Shown: piece by piece, positions 1 to 7,876 of the stretch
Position numbering within the stretch: the stretch's first letter is position 1
Layout: each line of letters begins with the position of its first letter
NCBI RefSeq assembly: GCF_009727955.1
Contig: NZ_WOBR01000008.1
Location: 124,001 to 188,000, forward strand
Direction: 5' to 3'
Origin: Aliivibrio fischeri
GTDB lineage: Bacteria > Pseudomonadota > Gammaproteobacteria > Enterobacterales > Vibrionaceae
Length of the DNA stretch: 64,000 nt
Position numbers and translations under genes: made by a program
The notes under the pieces: model-generated
Told to the model about the DNA's origin: nothing
Seen by the model: the letters and a program-made list of their open reading frames with translations, nothing else
The model's database searches: none

Positions 1-223
1 GCCCTAGCTTCCGCTTGTAAGACGGGGAATAACAGGAGATCAAACCCAAACGAGCTAGAACGGATTCTCCCGCCTGAGAGATGAACTTCGAATTATAATT
101 CAGGATAGCCATAAGATAGCGTGTCGGTTCGCAGTTTTACGGTGAAATTAAAGATCGACTAAACATGTAGCGCCAACGGTGAACGATTTTCGGACGGGGG
201 TTCAAATCCCCCCAGCTCCACCA
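1..223 (+). ncRNA. ssrA: tmRNA (ssrA), 3' part
   Basis: This is the 3' portion of transfer-messenger RNA, which rescues stalled ribosomes and tags the unfinished protein for proteolysis. The window opens just after the tag reading frame, in the pseudoknot region; the stretch around 1-60 aligns by eye with the E. coli ssrA pseudoknot 2 region (CCTAGC..TCCGCT, GACGGGGA, TCAAACCCAAA). The 3' end has the T-arm (GGGGGTTCAAATCCCCC at 196-212) and the acceptor end AGCTCCACCA, with CCA encoded at 221-223. The 5' half, including the tRNA-like 5' strand and the tag codons, lies outside the window. The identification is secure. Confidence 0.95.
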
Positions 224-234
224 AACGTTTGGAA

Positions 235-266
235 AAGCCCAACTTCGAAAGAGGTTGGGCTTTTTT
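235..266 (+). terminator. ssrA terminator
   Basis: A 9-bp inverted repeat AAGCCCAAC / GTTGGGCTT is followed directly by six T residues. It lies 12 nt after the tmRNA CCA end and is a classical Rho-independent terminator. Confidence 0.93.
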
Positions 267-340
267 GTATCTGTAAGTTGACTCCCCTCACATCTTTCGC
301 ATCATTTCCTCAGTTGAATCATTATTTATATAAATATCAT

Positions 341-367
341 TAAGGCTTTATTTTAACCAGTCGATAT
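341..367 (+). promoter_or_regulatory. sigma-28 (FliA)-like promoter of the chemoreceptor gene
   Basis: TAAGGCTT, an 11-nt spacer and GTCGATAT match the flagellar sigma-28 consensus (TAAAGTTT - N11 - GCCGATAA) at 6/8 and 6/8 positions with exact spacing. It lies about 60 nt upstream of the methyl-accepting chemotaxis gene at 427, a class of gene often controlled by FliA. The match is by eye; a chance hit is possible in such AT-rich DNA. Confidence 0.45.
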
Positions 368-426
368 ATTAGTTAGACAATTCATTAACCTTTTAAAATA
401 GTGAGTTATAACTAAGGTATGCAGCT

Positions 427-2055
427 ATGAAGATAAAAGATTTAAGTGTAGTAAAGAAAATATGGGGAAGTTACTTAATTGTTTTTGCCATTTTTTCAAT
501 TGTAGGTGTATTGATAATACTTAATTTATCACGCCTTAATGACAACGTTTCGACCATCACCAATAAAAGCTTGGCTTCCATTTCTCTGTTAAAAGGAATT
601 CAAGTTGATATAACAAAAGTACGAAAAGATGAATTTTCACTCCTACCTAATGCCGGGCATTCAAGCATTAATGATTGGTTAAAAGATTTAGACCAATGGA
701 GAGCTGATGTTCAAACTGGAATTTCATCTTATGAATCTTTGGCATTAAGTTCTGAAGAAAGAGCTTCTTTTCAAATATTTAAAGAAACTTGGAATCAATA
801 CATTAAAGAAACTCACTCATACAATAATTTACTGAGCCAAGGTAACACTACCCAAGCTAATGAAGTGGTACTATCCAGCTTTGGCACCTACAGTAAGGCA
901 CTAACAAGCTTGGATGATACGCTGGCTCTTAATGATGTCTCTGTGAATCAAATAAGTAACGATGTACAACAAGAAGCAGACTCTATGCTTTATAGTACCG
1001 GGATCGGAGCACTGTTCATTGCTTCAACCATCATTTTATCTTCTCTTTTTCTTTCCCGAATTATTTGTCGTCCAATCGACCGTGCCTTAGAGTTTGCATC
1101 AAAAATTGCCAGCGGACAGCTTAATAACCGCATTAATGAAGAAGAGCTAACAAAAGATGAATTAGGCATTTTGCTTAAAGAGTTGGTGACAATGCAAACC
1201 AACCTAAACACGTTAGTATCTGAGATAAATGACTCTACTATTCAGCTAACTACAGCTGTTGAAGAAGTCAGTGCGATTTCATCTCAAACCGCATCAGGAA
1301 TGCAAACTCAGCAAATGGAATTAAGCTCTGTTGCTTCAGCTATGACTGAGATGCAAGCTGCGGTTAATGAAGTTGCTCAAAATACAGAAACCGGAGTAAC
1401 TTCTGCTTACTCTGCATCAGAGTTAGCGAAAATCGGTAATGACACTCTTAGAAAAACCATTGAAGTGATTTCAACGGTTTCTAAGCAAATTGAAACGTCA
1501 GATGAACTTGCTCAGGAGTTAGAAACCAGCTCAAATAACATTAATATGGTGGTTGATGTTATTCGTGGTATTGCAGAGCAGACTAACTTACTTGCACTTA
1601 ATGCGGCTATTGAAGCAGCTCGTGCTGGTGAACAAGGTCGAGGCTTTGCGGTCGTAGCTGATGAAGTACGCTCTCTTGCTCAAAGAACACAAAGTTCAAC
1701 AACTCAGATTATTGATATCATCAGCCAGCTACAAGAAAACACTCATAAAATTGGTCAATCAAGTCGTGATTGCCAAGAAGGTATTTCATTATGTGTGAAT
1801 CAAGTAAATGAAGCGGGTGAACAAATCAGTGAAATTGAACATACCGTGGATAGTATTGCAGAAATGAGCACTCACATAGCAACCGCATGCAGTGAGCAAA
1901 ACTCAGTGTCAGAAGAATTAAATCGAAGTGTTGAGTACATTAATACGGCCTCTTCTGAAATGACAGAAGGTGCGTCACAAACGGCAGTTGCTTGTCAGGA
2001 CATCAGCCGTTTAACTCATAATCTAAAAGCCAGACTTGAACAGTTTCAGCTGTAA
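427..2055 (+). CDS. methyl-accepting chemotaxis protein
   Basis: A 542-residue transmembrane chemoreceptor that would pass ligand signals to CheA/CheW and so to the flagellar motor. A first membrane segment (about residues 13-34) and a second (about 190-211) enclose a periplasmic four-helix-type sensor domain of about 155 residues. A HAMP domain follows (about 212-265), then the long coiled-coil signalling domain with the invariant hairpin tip around residues 383-425 ([19 protein letters not shown], then [12 protein letters not shown]). The C-terminus lacks the NWETF-type CheR tether pentapeptide seen in some receptors. It is a single gene with its own promoter and terminator, with ssrA upstream. 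Ligand unknown. Confidence 0.93.
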   Translation: MKIKDLSVVKKIWGSYLIVFAIFSIVGVLIILNLSRLNDNVSTITNKSLASISLLKGIQVDITKVRKDEFSLLPNAGHSSINDWLKDLDQWRADVQTGISSYESLALSSEERASFQIFKETWNQYIKETHSYNNLLSQGNTTQANEVVLSSFGTYSKALTSLDDTLALNDVSVNQISNDVQQEADSMLYSTGIGALFIASTIILSSLFLSRIICRPIDRALEFASKIASGQLNNRINEEELTKDELGILLKELVTMQTNLNTLVSEINDSTIQLTTAVEEVSAISSQTASGMQTQQMELSSVASAMTEMQAAVNEVAQNTETGVTSAYSASELAKIGNDTLRKTIEVISTVSKQIETSDELAQELETSSNNINMVVDVIRGIAEQTNLLALNAAIEAARAGEQGRGFAVVADEVRSLAQRTQSSTTQIIDIISQLQENTHKIGQSSRDCQEGISLCVNQVNEAGEQISEIEHTVDSIAEMSTHIATACSEQNSVSEELNRSVEYINTASSEMTEGASQTAVACQDISRLTHNLKARLEQFQL

Positions 2056-2083
2056 TTCAGTTGATTTTTCACTTATAAAAATT

Positions 2084-2115
2084 AAGCCCAACCGATTATC
2101 GAGTTGGGCTTTTTT
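2084..2115 (+). terminator. terminator of the chemoreceptor gene
   Basis: AAGCCCAAC / GTTGGGCTT with a 10-nt loop, followed by TTTT, begins 28 nt after the stop codon. The arms are identical to those of the ssrA terminator at 235-266. Confidence 0.9.
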
Positions 2116-2477
2116 CATCTCACCCTACAATCTGTTATAGCCTTCACGTTTTTTAACTTATCTAACCGCTGAAATACCTCTCTTATCGTTTAGTAGATAA
2201 CATTTATCTATGTGATATGCATTTTATCTATGGCTCACTCGCATAAATAGCATTTCACCCTATCACAACGACCTCCTATTATTAGCCTCAATAAACATTC
2301 AGTCGACGCTTTCAACACTCTTTTATAGATAGCGTTTAGGCATGAAATACATCGCAGGGAGCACTCTGGGGAGTATCGATTAAATCAAAGGTAACTCATT
2401 GATATAACAATAAAGCTACCTTTACTCACGTAATTTTATTGATTCAAAATACTTTATCCCTTTTCAGGAGAAATCAA
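2116..2477 (+). other. promoter region of the maltodextrin operon (no gene)
   Basis: About 360 nt with no credible ORF, between the chemoreceptor terminator and the binding-protein gene. It must carry the operon promoter. A TGTGATATGCATTTTA element near 2211 has a good left CRP half-site and a poor right half. A GGGGAGTATC near 2369 only loosely resembles a MalT box. Neither is strong enough to annotate as a site. Confidence 0.4.
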
Positions 2478-3611
2478 ATGATTAAGAAAATATCGCTTGC
2501 CGTATCAGCTGCACTACTCTTTTCAAGCACTGCAATGGCTGCAGATAATATCGTTATCGGCGTAGAAAAAAGCTATGTACCTTACTTCACTGAATTAGCT
2601 GAGCAGTTCAACAAAGGTAAAGACTTTAAAGTAGAAGTTGCTGCAACAAGTATGTTCGATTTACTGGCAGCACTACCAACGCAAAAAGGCAATATTGCTG
2701 ATATTTTCATGATCCCAAATGACCGTATCGGTGAGCTTGCGGACCAACATTTGATCACTCCTGCTAACTTTACTATCAATGGCTTTACTAAAGCAGCGAC
2801 GGATGCTGCAACGTATAACGGTCAAACGTACATGCTACCAATGTCGACAGATACGACTCTGTTCCTTTACAACAAAGACATGGTGACTGAAGTACCAAAA
2901 ACATTAAAAGAAATCCCACCATCAGAATGGGCTGCTAAGTTCACAGACTTCTACTTCACTGGTGGTCTATTCATGACTAATGGTGGTTACATTTTCCAAG
3001 ACAATAATCCTGAAAATATTGGTCTGAACAACGAAGGCTCAATTAAAGCCGGCCTTGCAGCTCAAAGCCTTTACAAGAGTGGCGTAGGCCACTGGACACT
3101 AATGCAAGATGACACGGTTGCTTATGACATCATGATGAAATACTTCATGGAAGGTAAGCTAAAAGCCATCATCAATGGTCCTTGGGCAATTGCTGATATT
3201 GAAAAATCAGGAATAAACGTTGGTGCAGCTCCAATTCCTAGCTGGGATGGCAGTCATCCATATAAAGCCCTTACCGGCACAAAAGGCATGACAATTAACG
3301 GCTACAGCAGCAACAAAGATGGTGCAAATGCCTTTATTAAGTTTATGGCAACACCAGAAAATGCACAAAAATGGTACTCAATGACTCGTGAAGTATCACC
3401 TAGCCTTTCTGTTAAGTACGAAGAAGGCTCACTGCATAAAGCTATTTTCGATGCAACGAACATTGGTCAACCTATGCCAAGCATTCCTGAGTTCATGAAA
3501 GTGTGGGGCCCGATGAAAACGGCTCTAGCTCAAATCGCTCAAGGTCAAGATACCAAAGCAGTACTTGATGCCGCAGTTGAGACAATCGAAATCGACATTG
3601 AAGATATGTAA
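2478..3611 (+). CDS. maltodextrin-type ABC transporter, periplasmic binding protein (MalE-like)
   Basis: A 377-residue family-1 solute-binding protein that would capture oligosaccharide in the periplasm for the permease encoded downstream. I chose the ATG at 2478 because AGGAG lies 7 nt upstream and it starts a textbook signal peptide (MIKKISLAVSAALLFSSTAMA, cut before ADN); the frame extends upstream to 2439 but that would bury the signal. The mature part has MalE-like landmarks such as PMSTDTTLFLYNKD and the C-terminal motif EFMKVWGPMKTAL. Context (MalF/G/K-like genes, debrancher, GH13 enzyme) points to maltodextrins or cyclodextrins; exact ligand is inferred. A stable hairpin follows the gene. 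Confidence 0.88.
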   Translation: MIKKISLAVSAALLFSSTAMAADNIVIGVEKSYVPYFTELAEQFNKGKDFKVEVAATSMFDLLAALPTQKGNIADIFMIPNDRIGELADQHLITPANFTINGFTKAATDAATYNGQTYMLPMSTDTTLFLYNKDMVTEVPKTLKEIPPSEWAAKFTDFYFTGGLFMTNGGYIFQDNNPENIGLNNEGSIKAGLAAQSLYKSGVGHWTLMQDDTVAYDIMMKYFMEGKLKAIINGPWAIADIEKSGINVGAAPIPSWDGSHPYKALTGTKGMTINGYSSNKDGANAFIKFMATPENAQKWYSMTREVSPSLSVKYEEGSLHKAIFDATNIGQPMPSIPEFMKVWGPMKTALAQIAQGQDTKAVLDAAVETIEIDIEDM

Positions 3612-3636
3612 TTCACTCTTTTCAACGTACCAACCT

Positions 3637-3669
3637 CAACGGTGTCCCTATTAAATTAGGGCATCGTTG
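3637..3669 (+). repeat. hairpin in the malE-malF type intercistronic gap
   Basis: CAACGGTGTCCCTA and TAGGGCATCGTTG form a near-perfect stem with a 6-nt loop, 26 nt after the binding-protein stop. No T-run follows, so it is not a simple terminator. In E. coli the malE-malF gap holds REP hairpins that protect malE mRNA and keep the binding protein in excess; the same role is inferred here. Confidence 0.65.
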
Positions 3670-3723
3670 TCCCCTAAATCCGTTACATATCTACACTAAC
3701 TTAATAAAAAAGTAGGTTATAAC

Positions 3724-5022
3724 ATGAGTCAACAGTTTGTTTTCTGGCTCTCTATGGCAATCCCAGGCAGTGGACACCTTCTACTGCGTCGTATGCGCGA
3801 AACCGTATTTGGTTTCTCGATGCTGGCCTTAGAGATATTGGTTTATATTCAATTTATTCTCCCTAATTTCCGTCTATTAGCTGTTGAGCAGCCTAATGGA
3901 AAAATCACAATTGGTGCTGAGCGCTTTGTTGACGACTCTTTCCTTATTATGGTCGGTTCAACCATTGGCGCTTTAATGCTATTGGTCTTTTTAGCTCTAC
4001 ACTATGCGTTTGCTCGTGATGCAAAAGATGTGAAGCGCCAAATAGAAGAGTCTGGTTTTGCGATTACCTTTACAGAAAAGGTTCGTGGTTTATCGCACGA
4101 AATCGTTCCTAATTTAATTACAGCACCTAAATTTATTCTTCTGTTCATCTTTGCCTTACTACCTGCAATTGTGTCGATAGTGGTAGCTTTCACCAACTAT
4201 AAACGCCCGATTTTACCTCCAGCGTTTTTAATTGAATGGAAAGGATTAACCAACTTCGAGCGTCTGTTTACCAGTGAACGAACAGCAGCAGCGTTTCAGG
4301 AAACATTAACTTGGACACTGACGTGGACCTTCTGTGCTTCGGCATTAACCATCATTTTAGGTACGCTACTCGCTGTTGTAGCGAACAATAAACACATTCG
4401 CGGTAAGAAGTTCTTCCGTACGGTTTACATTTTACCTTGGGCGGTGCCTGCGTTTTTAACCATCTTAGTTTTCCAACTCTTTTTCTCAAAAGTAGGTGGA
4501 ATGAACACCATGGTGATCCCTTTCTTTACAGGCAATGAATATGACGTGAGTACTGCTATTGGGTTCTTCCTAAATGCGGACTACGCCAAAATCACCATTA
4601 TCTTGATTCAAGCGTGGTTGGGATTCCCATACGTATTTATTTTAGTAACAGGCGTACTACAAACCATTCCTGATGATCTTTATGAAGCAAGTGGCATTGA
4701 TGGTGGTAACGCTTGGACTAACTTCTTTGATATTACCCTGCCATTGATTTTAATCAGTGTTGCTCCGGTATTCATAACCCAATTCACCTTCAACTTTAAC
4801 AACGTCACCATTGTTTACATGCTAGGTGAAGCAACGGTTCAAACCGTCGGCTCTATCTACAAACCATTGGATACCATTTCATCGCTTGGTTTCCGTTTAA
4901 TGATGGATGCGAAATACAACGAAGCGGCAGTTTACACCTTGATTACCAGTACGGTTGTGGGTGCGGTCGTTCTGTATTCATGGCTAAAAGCAGGCGCATT
5001 TAAAAATGAGGAAGTGATGTAA
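3724..5022 (+). CDS. maltodextrin-type ABC transporter permease (MalF-like)
   Basis: A 432-residue inner-membrane permease subunit. The EAA loop that docks on the ATPase is visible late in the protein (EASGIDGGNAWTNFFDITLP). The core has six membrane segments from about residue 140 onward. Ahead of them lies an unusual N-terminal module of about 110 residues with two or three hydrophobic segments (FWLSMAIPGSGHLLLRRMRE start), unlike the E. coli MalF N-terminus. The start is supported by the upstream AGTAGGTT. It overlaps the next gene by one nucleotide (TAATG), which suggests translational coupling. Confidence 0.88.
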   Translation: MSQQFVFWLSMAIPGSGHLLLRRMRETVFGFSMLALEILVYIQFILPNFRLLAVEQPNGKITIGAERFVDDSFLIMVGSTIGALMLLVFLALHYAFARDAKDVKRQIEESGFAITFTEKVRGLSHEIVPNLITAPKFILLFIFALLPAIVSIVVAFTNYKRPILPPAFLIEWKGLTNFERLFTSERTAAAFQETLTWTLTWTFCASALTIILGTLLAVVANNKHIRGKKFFRTVYILPWAVPAFLTILVFQLFFSKVGGMNTMVIPFFTGNEYDVSTAIGFFLNADYAKITIILIQAWLGFPYVFILVTGVLQTIPDDLYEASGIDGGNAWTNFFDITLPLILISVAPVFITQFTFNFNNVTIVYMLGEATVQTVGSIYKPLDTISSLGFRLMMDAKYNEAAVYTLITSTVVGAVVLYSWLKAGAFKNEEVM

Positions 5023-5936
5023 TGGATAAGGCAATCAATCTTAATCATCAAGCAAAAGCAACCAAGTTCAATCGCCATGTCATCACAAAAAACCTAGGGC
5101 TATTCTTTAGTTATGCGTTTTTAATTTCGATGGTGATCGTCATTATTTACCCTATTTTGGTTACGTTAATGAGTGCGTTTAACGTCAGTAACTCACTCTA
5201 TTCAACCTCATTTTTTCCTGAAAACTTCAGCTTAACGGAAAACTTTGTTTCGCTGTTTACGGATATTCCATACTTAAGCTGGTATCGAAATACCTTCTTA
5301 GTATCGATTATTACTATGGTGCTTTCTACTGCGATTGTCACCGTGTCTGGCTTTGTCTATTCACGCTACCGTTACCAATCACGTAAAAGTGCATTGATGT
5401 CACTATTGATCATTCAAATCATTCCATCAGGCAGTGGTTTGATCGCGCTTTACGCCATTGCAAGTTCGATTGGGATCTACAGCTCTGAGAATGCCACGTT
5501 ATATACCTACATTTTTATGATCCTTATCTACACCACTGGTGGGATAACCATGAACACCATTTTGATGAAGGGCTACTACGATTCCATTCCTCGTGCTTTG
5601 GATGAATCAGCAAAAATTGATGGCGCAACGCAACTGCAGATCTTCACTGAGATTCTACTGCCGTTAGTAAAACCGATGATCATGGTTATTGCTATCTTCT
5701 GTTTCTTAGGTCCGATTGGCGACATCATCATGCCGAAATTCCTGATCGCAAGTATGAGTGCAGAAGCGAAAACACTGGCCGTTGGTCTCATGGGCCTTAT
5801 CAACAATATTAAAGAATCAAGCTACAACGTATTTGCTGCGGGGGCGGTCTTGGCTGCAATTCCTCCTGTGGTTGTATTTTATAAATTTCAAGATTATATC
5901 GTAGGCGGTTTAACGTCTGGTGGAGTAAAAGGATAA
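5022..5936 (+). CDS. maltodextrin-type ABC transporter permease (MalG-like)
   Basis: A 304-residue second permease subunit with six predicted membrane helices. The EAA loop is DESAKIDGATQLQIFTEILLP. The C-terminus ends in YIVGGLTSGGVKG, close to the typical MalG ending that touches the MalK dimer. It starts within the stop codon of the MalF-like gene and ends within the start of the ATPase gene (1-nt overlap), so the three are translated as a block. Confidence 0.9.
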   Translation: MDKAINLNHQAKATKFNRHVITKNLGLFFSYAFLISMVIVIIYPILVTLMSAFNVSNSLYSTSFFPENFSLTENFVSLFTDIPYLSWYRNTFLVSIITMVLSTAIVTVSGFVYSRYRYQSRKSALMSLLIIQIIPSGSGLIALYAIASSIGIYSSENATLYTYIFMILIYTTGGITMNTILMKGYYDSIPRALDESAKIDGATQLQIFTEILLPLVKPMIMVIAIFCFLGPIGDIIMPKFLIASMSAEAKTLAVGLMGLINNIKESSYNVFAAGAVLAAIPPVVVFYKFQDYIVGGLTSGGVKG

Positions 5937-7072
5937 TGAGCAAGATTTCACTAAGAAACATCAATAAAAAATACCCTAATTCTGATACCTACTCAGTAAG
6001 TAACTTCAACATCGATATTGAAGAAGGTGAGTTTATTGTACTTGTTGGCCCATCGGGGTGCGGTAAGTCCACCACGCTTCGTATGATTGCAGGGTTAGAA
6101 GATATTACAGAAGGCGAATTCATCATTGATGGCAAAGTCGTTAATAGCGTGAGTTCTAAAGATCGTGATATTGCGATGGTATTCCAAAGCTACGCACTTT
6201 ACCCACACATGTCTGTTCGCGACAACATTGGTTATGGATTAAAACTGCGTAACTATCCGGCAAGTGAGATTAAAGATCACGTTGATAATATTTCAAAAGA
6301 TCTGTTCTTAACAGAATACCTAGAACGCAAACCAAAAGAGCTGTCAGGTGGTCAACGTCAACGTGTCGCCCTTGGTCGTGCCATGGTTCGTACTCCAAAA
6401 TTGTATCTAATGGATGAGCCGTTAAGTAACTTGGACGCCAAACTTCGTACTACCACTCGTACTGAGATTTCACGTATGCATCGTGATAAAGGTGCGATCA
6501 CTATTTACGTAACGCATGACCAAGTTGAAGCAATGACAATGGCTGATCGCATTGTATTAATGTCGATGGGCGAAGTTCAGCAAATTGGTACGCCAAAAGA
6601 GTTGTTTACTAACCCTAAAAATAGCTTCGTTGCGACCTTTATGGGCATGCCTTCAATGAACATTATTGAAGGGGTTTATGAAGGTGGGCAGTTCACTTGT
6701 CACTCTTTCACCATCACATTAAGTGAAGAAGACCAACGCATATTAAATAACGCTGGTTACAACGGTAAATCTGTCTGCTTGGGCGCACGCTCTAGTGCGA
6801 TTCGTTCAGGCAAGAAATACGAAGAAGCCTTCCCTGATTGCTGCTTTGAAACCACGGCATTAAACAGTGAATATCTGGGTGATAGCGTCAATGTTTTCTT
6901 CGATGCAGCACCAATGAATATGTTTGTTGGTACTTTGGGTACGGGTGAACCAGACGTTGAGATTGATGAAAAAATCACGTTAGTTATCGATAACACCAAA
7001 CTTCACTTTTTTGATAGTGACACTCAAGAGTCCATTAAATACCCAATCAAAGCGGCTGAGTTCCAAAAATAA
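5936..7072 (+). CDS. maltodextrin-type ABC transporter ATPase (MalK/MsmX-like)
   Basis: A 378-residue ATP-hydrolysing subunit. Walker A GPSGCGKST is at residues 38-46, the signature LSGGQRQR at 136-143, Walker B LYLMDEP at 156-162, and the switch histidine in VTHDQVEAM follows. The C-terminal 140 residues form the TOBE-type regulatory domain of carbohydrate importers (CUT1 family). Whether it binds regulators such as EIIA-Glc or MalT, as E. coli MalK does, cannot be told. It directly follows the MalG-like gene. A hairpin separates it from the next gene. Confidence 0.92.
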   Translation: MSKISLRNINKKYPNSDTYSVSNFNIDIEEGEFIVLVGPSGCGKSTTLRMIAGLEDITEGEFIIDGKVVNSVSSKDRDIAMVFQSYALYPHMSVRDNIGYGLKLRNYPASEIKDHVDNISKDLFLTEYLERKPKELSGGQRQRVALGRAMVRTPKLYLMDEPLSNLDAKLRTTTRTEISRMHRDKGAITIYVTHDQVEAMTMADRIVLMSMGEVQQIGTPKELFTNPKNSFVATFMGMPSMNIIEGVYEGGQFTCHSFTITLSEEDQRILNNAGYNGKSVCLGARSSAIRSGKKYEEAFPDCCFETTALNSEYLGDSVNVFFDAAPMNMFVGTLGTGEPDVEIDEKITLVIDNTKLHFFDSDTQESIKYPIKAAEFQK

Positions 7073-7088
7073 TTGATCCCATAACCCT

Positions 7089-7122
7089 TCCCTCTTACGT
7101 CACATTACGACGTAGTGAGGGA
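7089..7122 (+). repeat. intercistronic hairpin after the ATPase gene
   Basis: TCCCTC-T-TACGTC pairs with GACGTA-GT-GAGGGA around a 7-nt loop. There is no U-tract, so it is more likely an mRNA-stabilising or partially attenuating structure within the operon than a full terminator. Confidence 0.55.
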
Positions 7123-7163
7123 GGTTCTTCACACATTTCGCCTTAACAAAAAGGAGGCTTACC

Positions 7164-7787
7164 TTGATTTTTCGCGGACAACTTCAACGCATTCACGACT
7201 ACATGTTTCATATTGCGGTTGCCATCGTTATTTTTATTTCGGGGTTTATTATCGCCTATAGCAACCTGCCAAAGCCTTCGTTTGAATTCAGCACCTTTGT
7301 TGAACAACAAGAAAAATTCAAACAATGTGTAAACAATGAGGCGCTTTTTCTTTCTGCTAAAGGGTTTGAAAATAGTTATGCAACCCTTTCGCTCGAATCC
7401 ATTCAAAACCAATTTAAAGCACTGCGTGATCAGATCCCAAGTGACTGTGGATCATTTCATGTAGAAAGCAGCTATGAACAACTTGAAGAGATGGCCTTAC
7501 CAGTATTAGCAGAAGCACAACGCTTTTATGGTTCAAAAGAGGTCAAAGCGGTGAATGCCGTTTACACCACGCCCTCTCAATACAATGCATTACTTGAACA
7601 ACCACAACCGTATTTATTTTTTATTTCAGATAAGCACCAAGAGCGCATTGTCGCTATGAAGGTAACACCAACCAAAGAGAGCCTTCACATCACACCACTT
7701 TGGGAATATGAACAGAGCCAAGATCTCGCTTATACCCAAGGTGAAGTACAAAAGTTATTACTCGTTTACAACGAAATTAAAAGCTAA
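7164..7787 (+). CDS. unknown single-pass membrane protein in the maltodextrin operon
   Basis: A 207-residue protein I do not recognise. It starts at TTG, a choice fixed by a full AAGGAGG Shine-Dalgarno 6 nt upstream. One membrane segment (about residues 14-36, MFHIAVAIVIFISGFIIAYS) follows a short positively charged tail, so the rest should face the periplasm. The soluble part holds two cysteines (near residues 53 and 91, in KQCVNNE and PSDCGSF) that could form a disulfide. It lies between the ATPase and the debranching enzyme on the same strand, so a role in polysaccharide uptake or in permease assembly is possible but unproven. Confidence 0.75.
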   Translation: MIFRGQLQRIHDYMFHIAVAIVIFISGFIIAYSNLPKPSFEFSTFVEQQEKFKQCVNNEALFLSAKGFENSYATLSLESIQNQFKALRDQIPSDCGSFHVESSYEQLEEMALPVLAEAQRFYGSKEVKAVNAVYTTPSQYNALLEQPQPYLFFISDKHQERIVAMKVTPTKESLHITPLWEYEQSQDLAYTQGEVQKLLLVYNEIKS

Positions 7788-7808
7788 CACCAATCGCTAT
7801 TTAACTTA

Positions 7809-7827
7809 TTGGCCTATCGTAGGCCAA
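7809..7827 (+). repeat. short hairpin between operon genes
   Basis: TTGGCCTA-TCG-TAGGCCAA is an 8-bp perfect stem with a 3-nt loop. It is not followed by T residues and lies 50 nt before the debranching enzyme start. Confidence 0.5.
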
Positions 7828-7876
7828 AAAGGCACAAGCTAGCCGATTAGGTATTTTTTGTCATAAAGGATTTCAC

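Noticed and set aside
2360-2385. MalT box GGGGAGTATC upstream of the binding-protein gene
   Set aside because: Only about 6 of 10 positions agree with the MalT consensus and no array of boxes is present.
7143-7412. 89-codon minus-strand ORF opposite the unknown protein gene
   Set aside because: It lacks SD and overlaps a plus-strand gene with a very strong SD and clear membrane helix.
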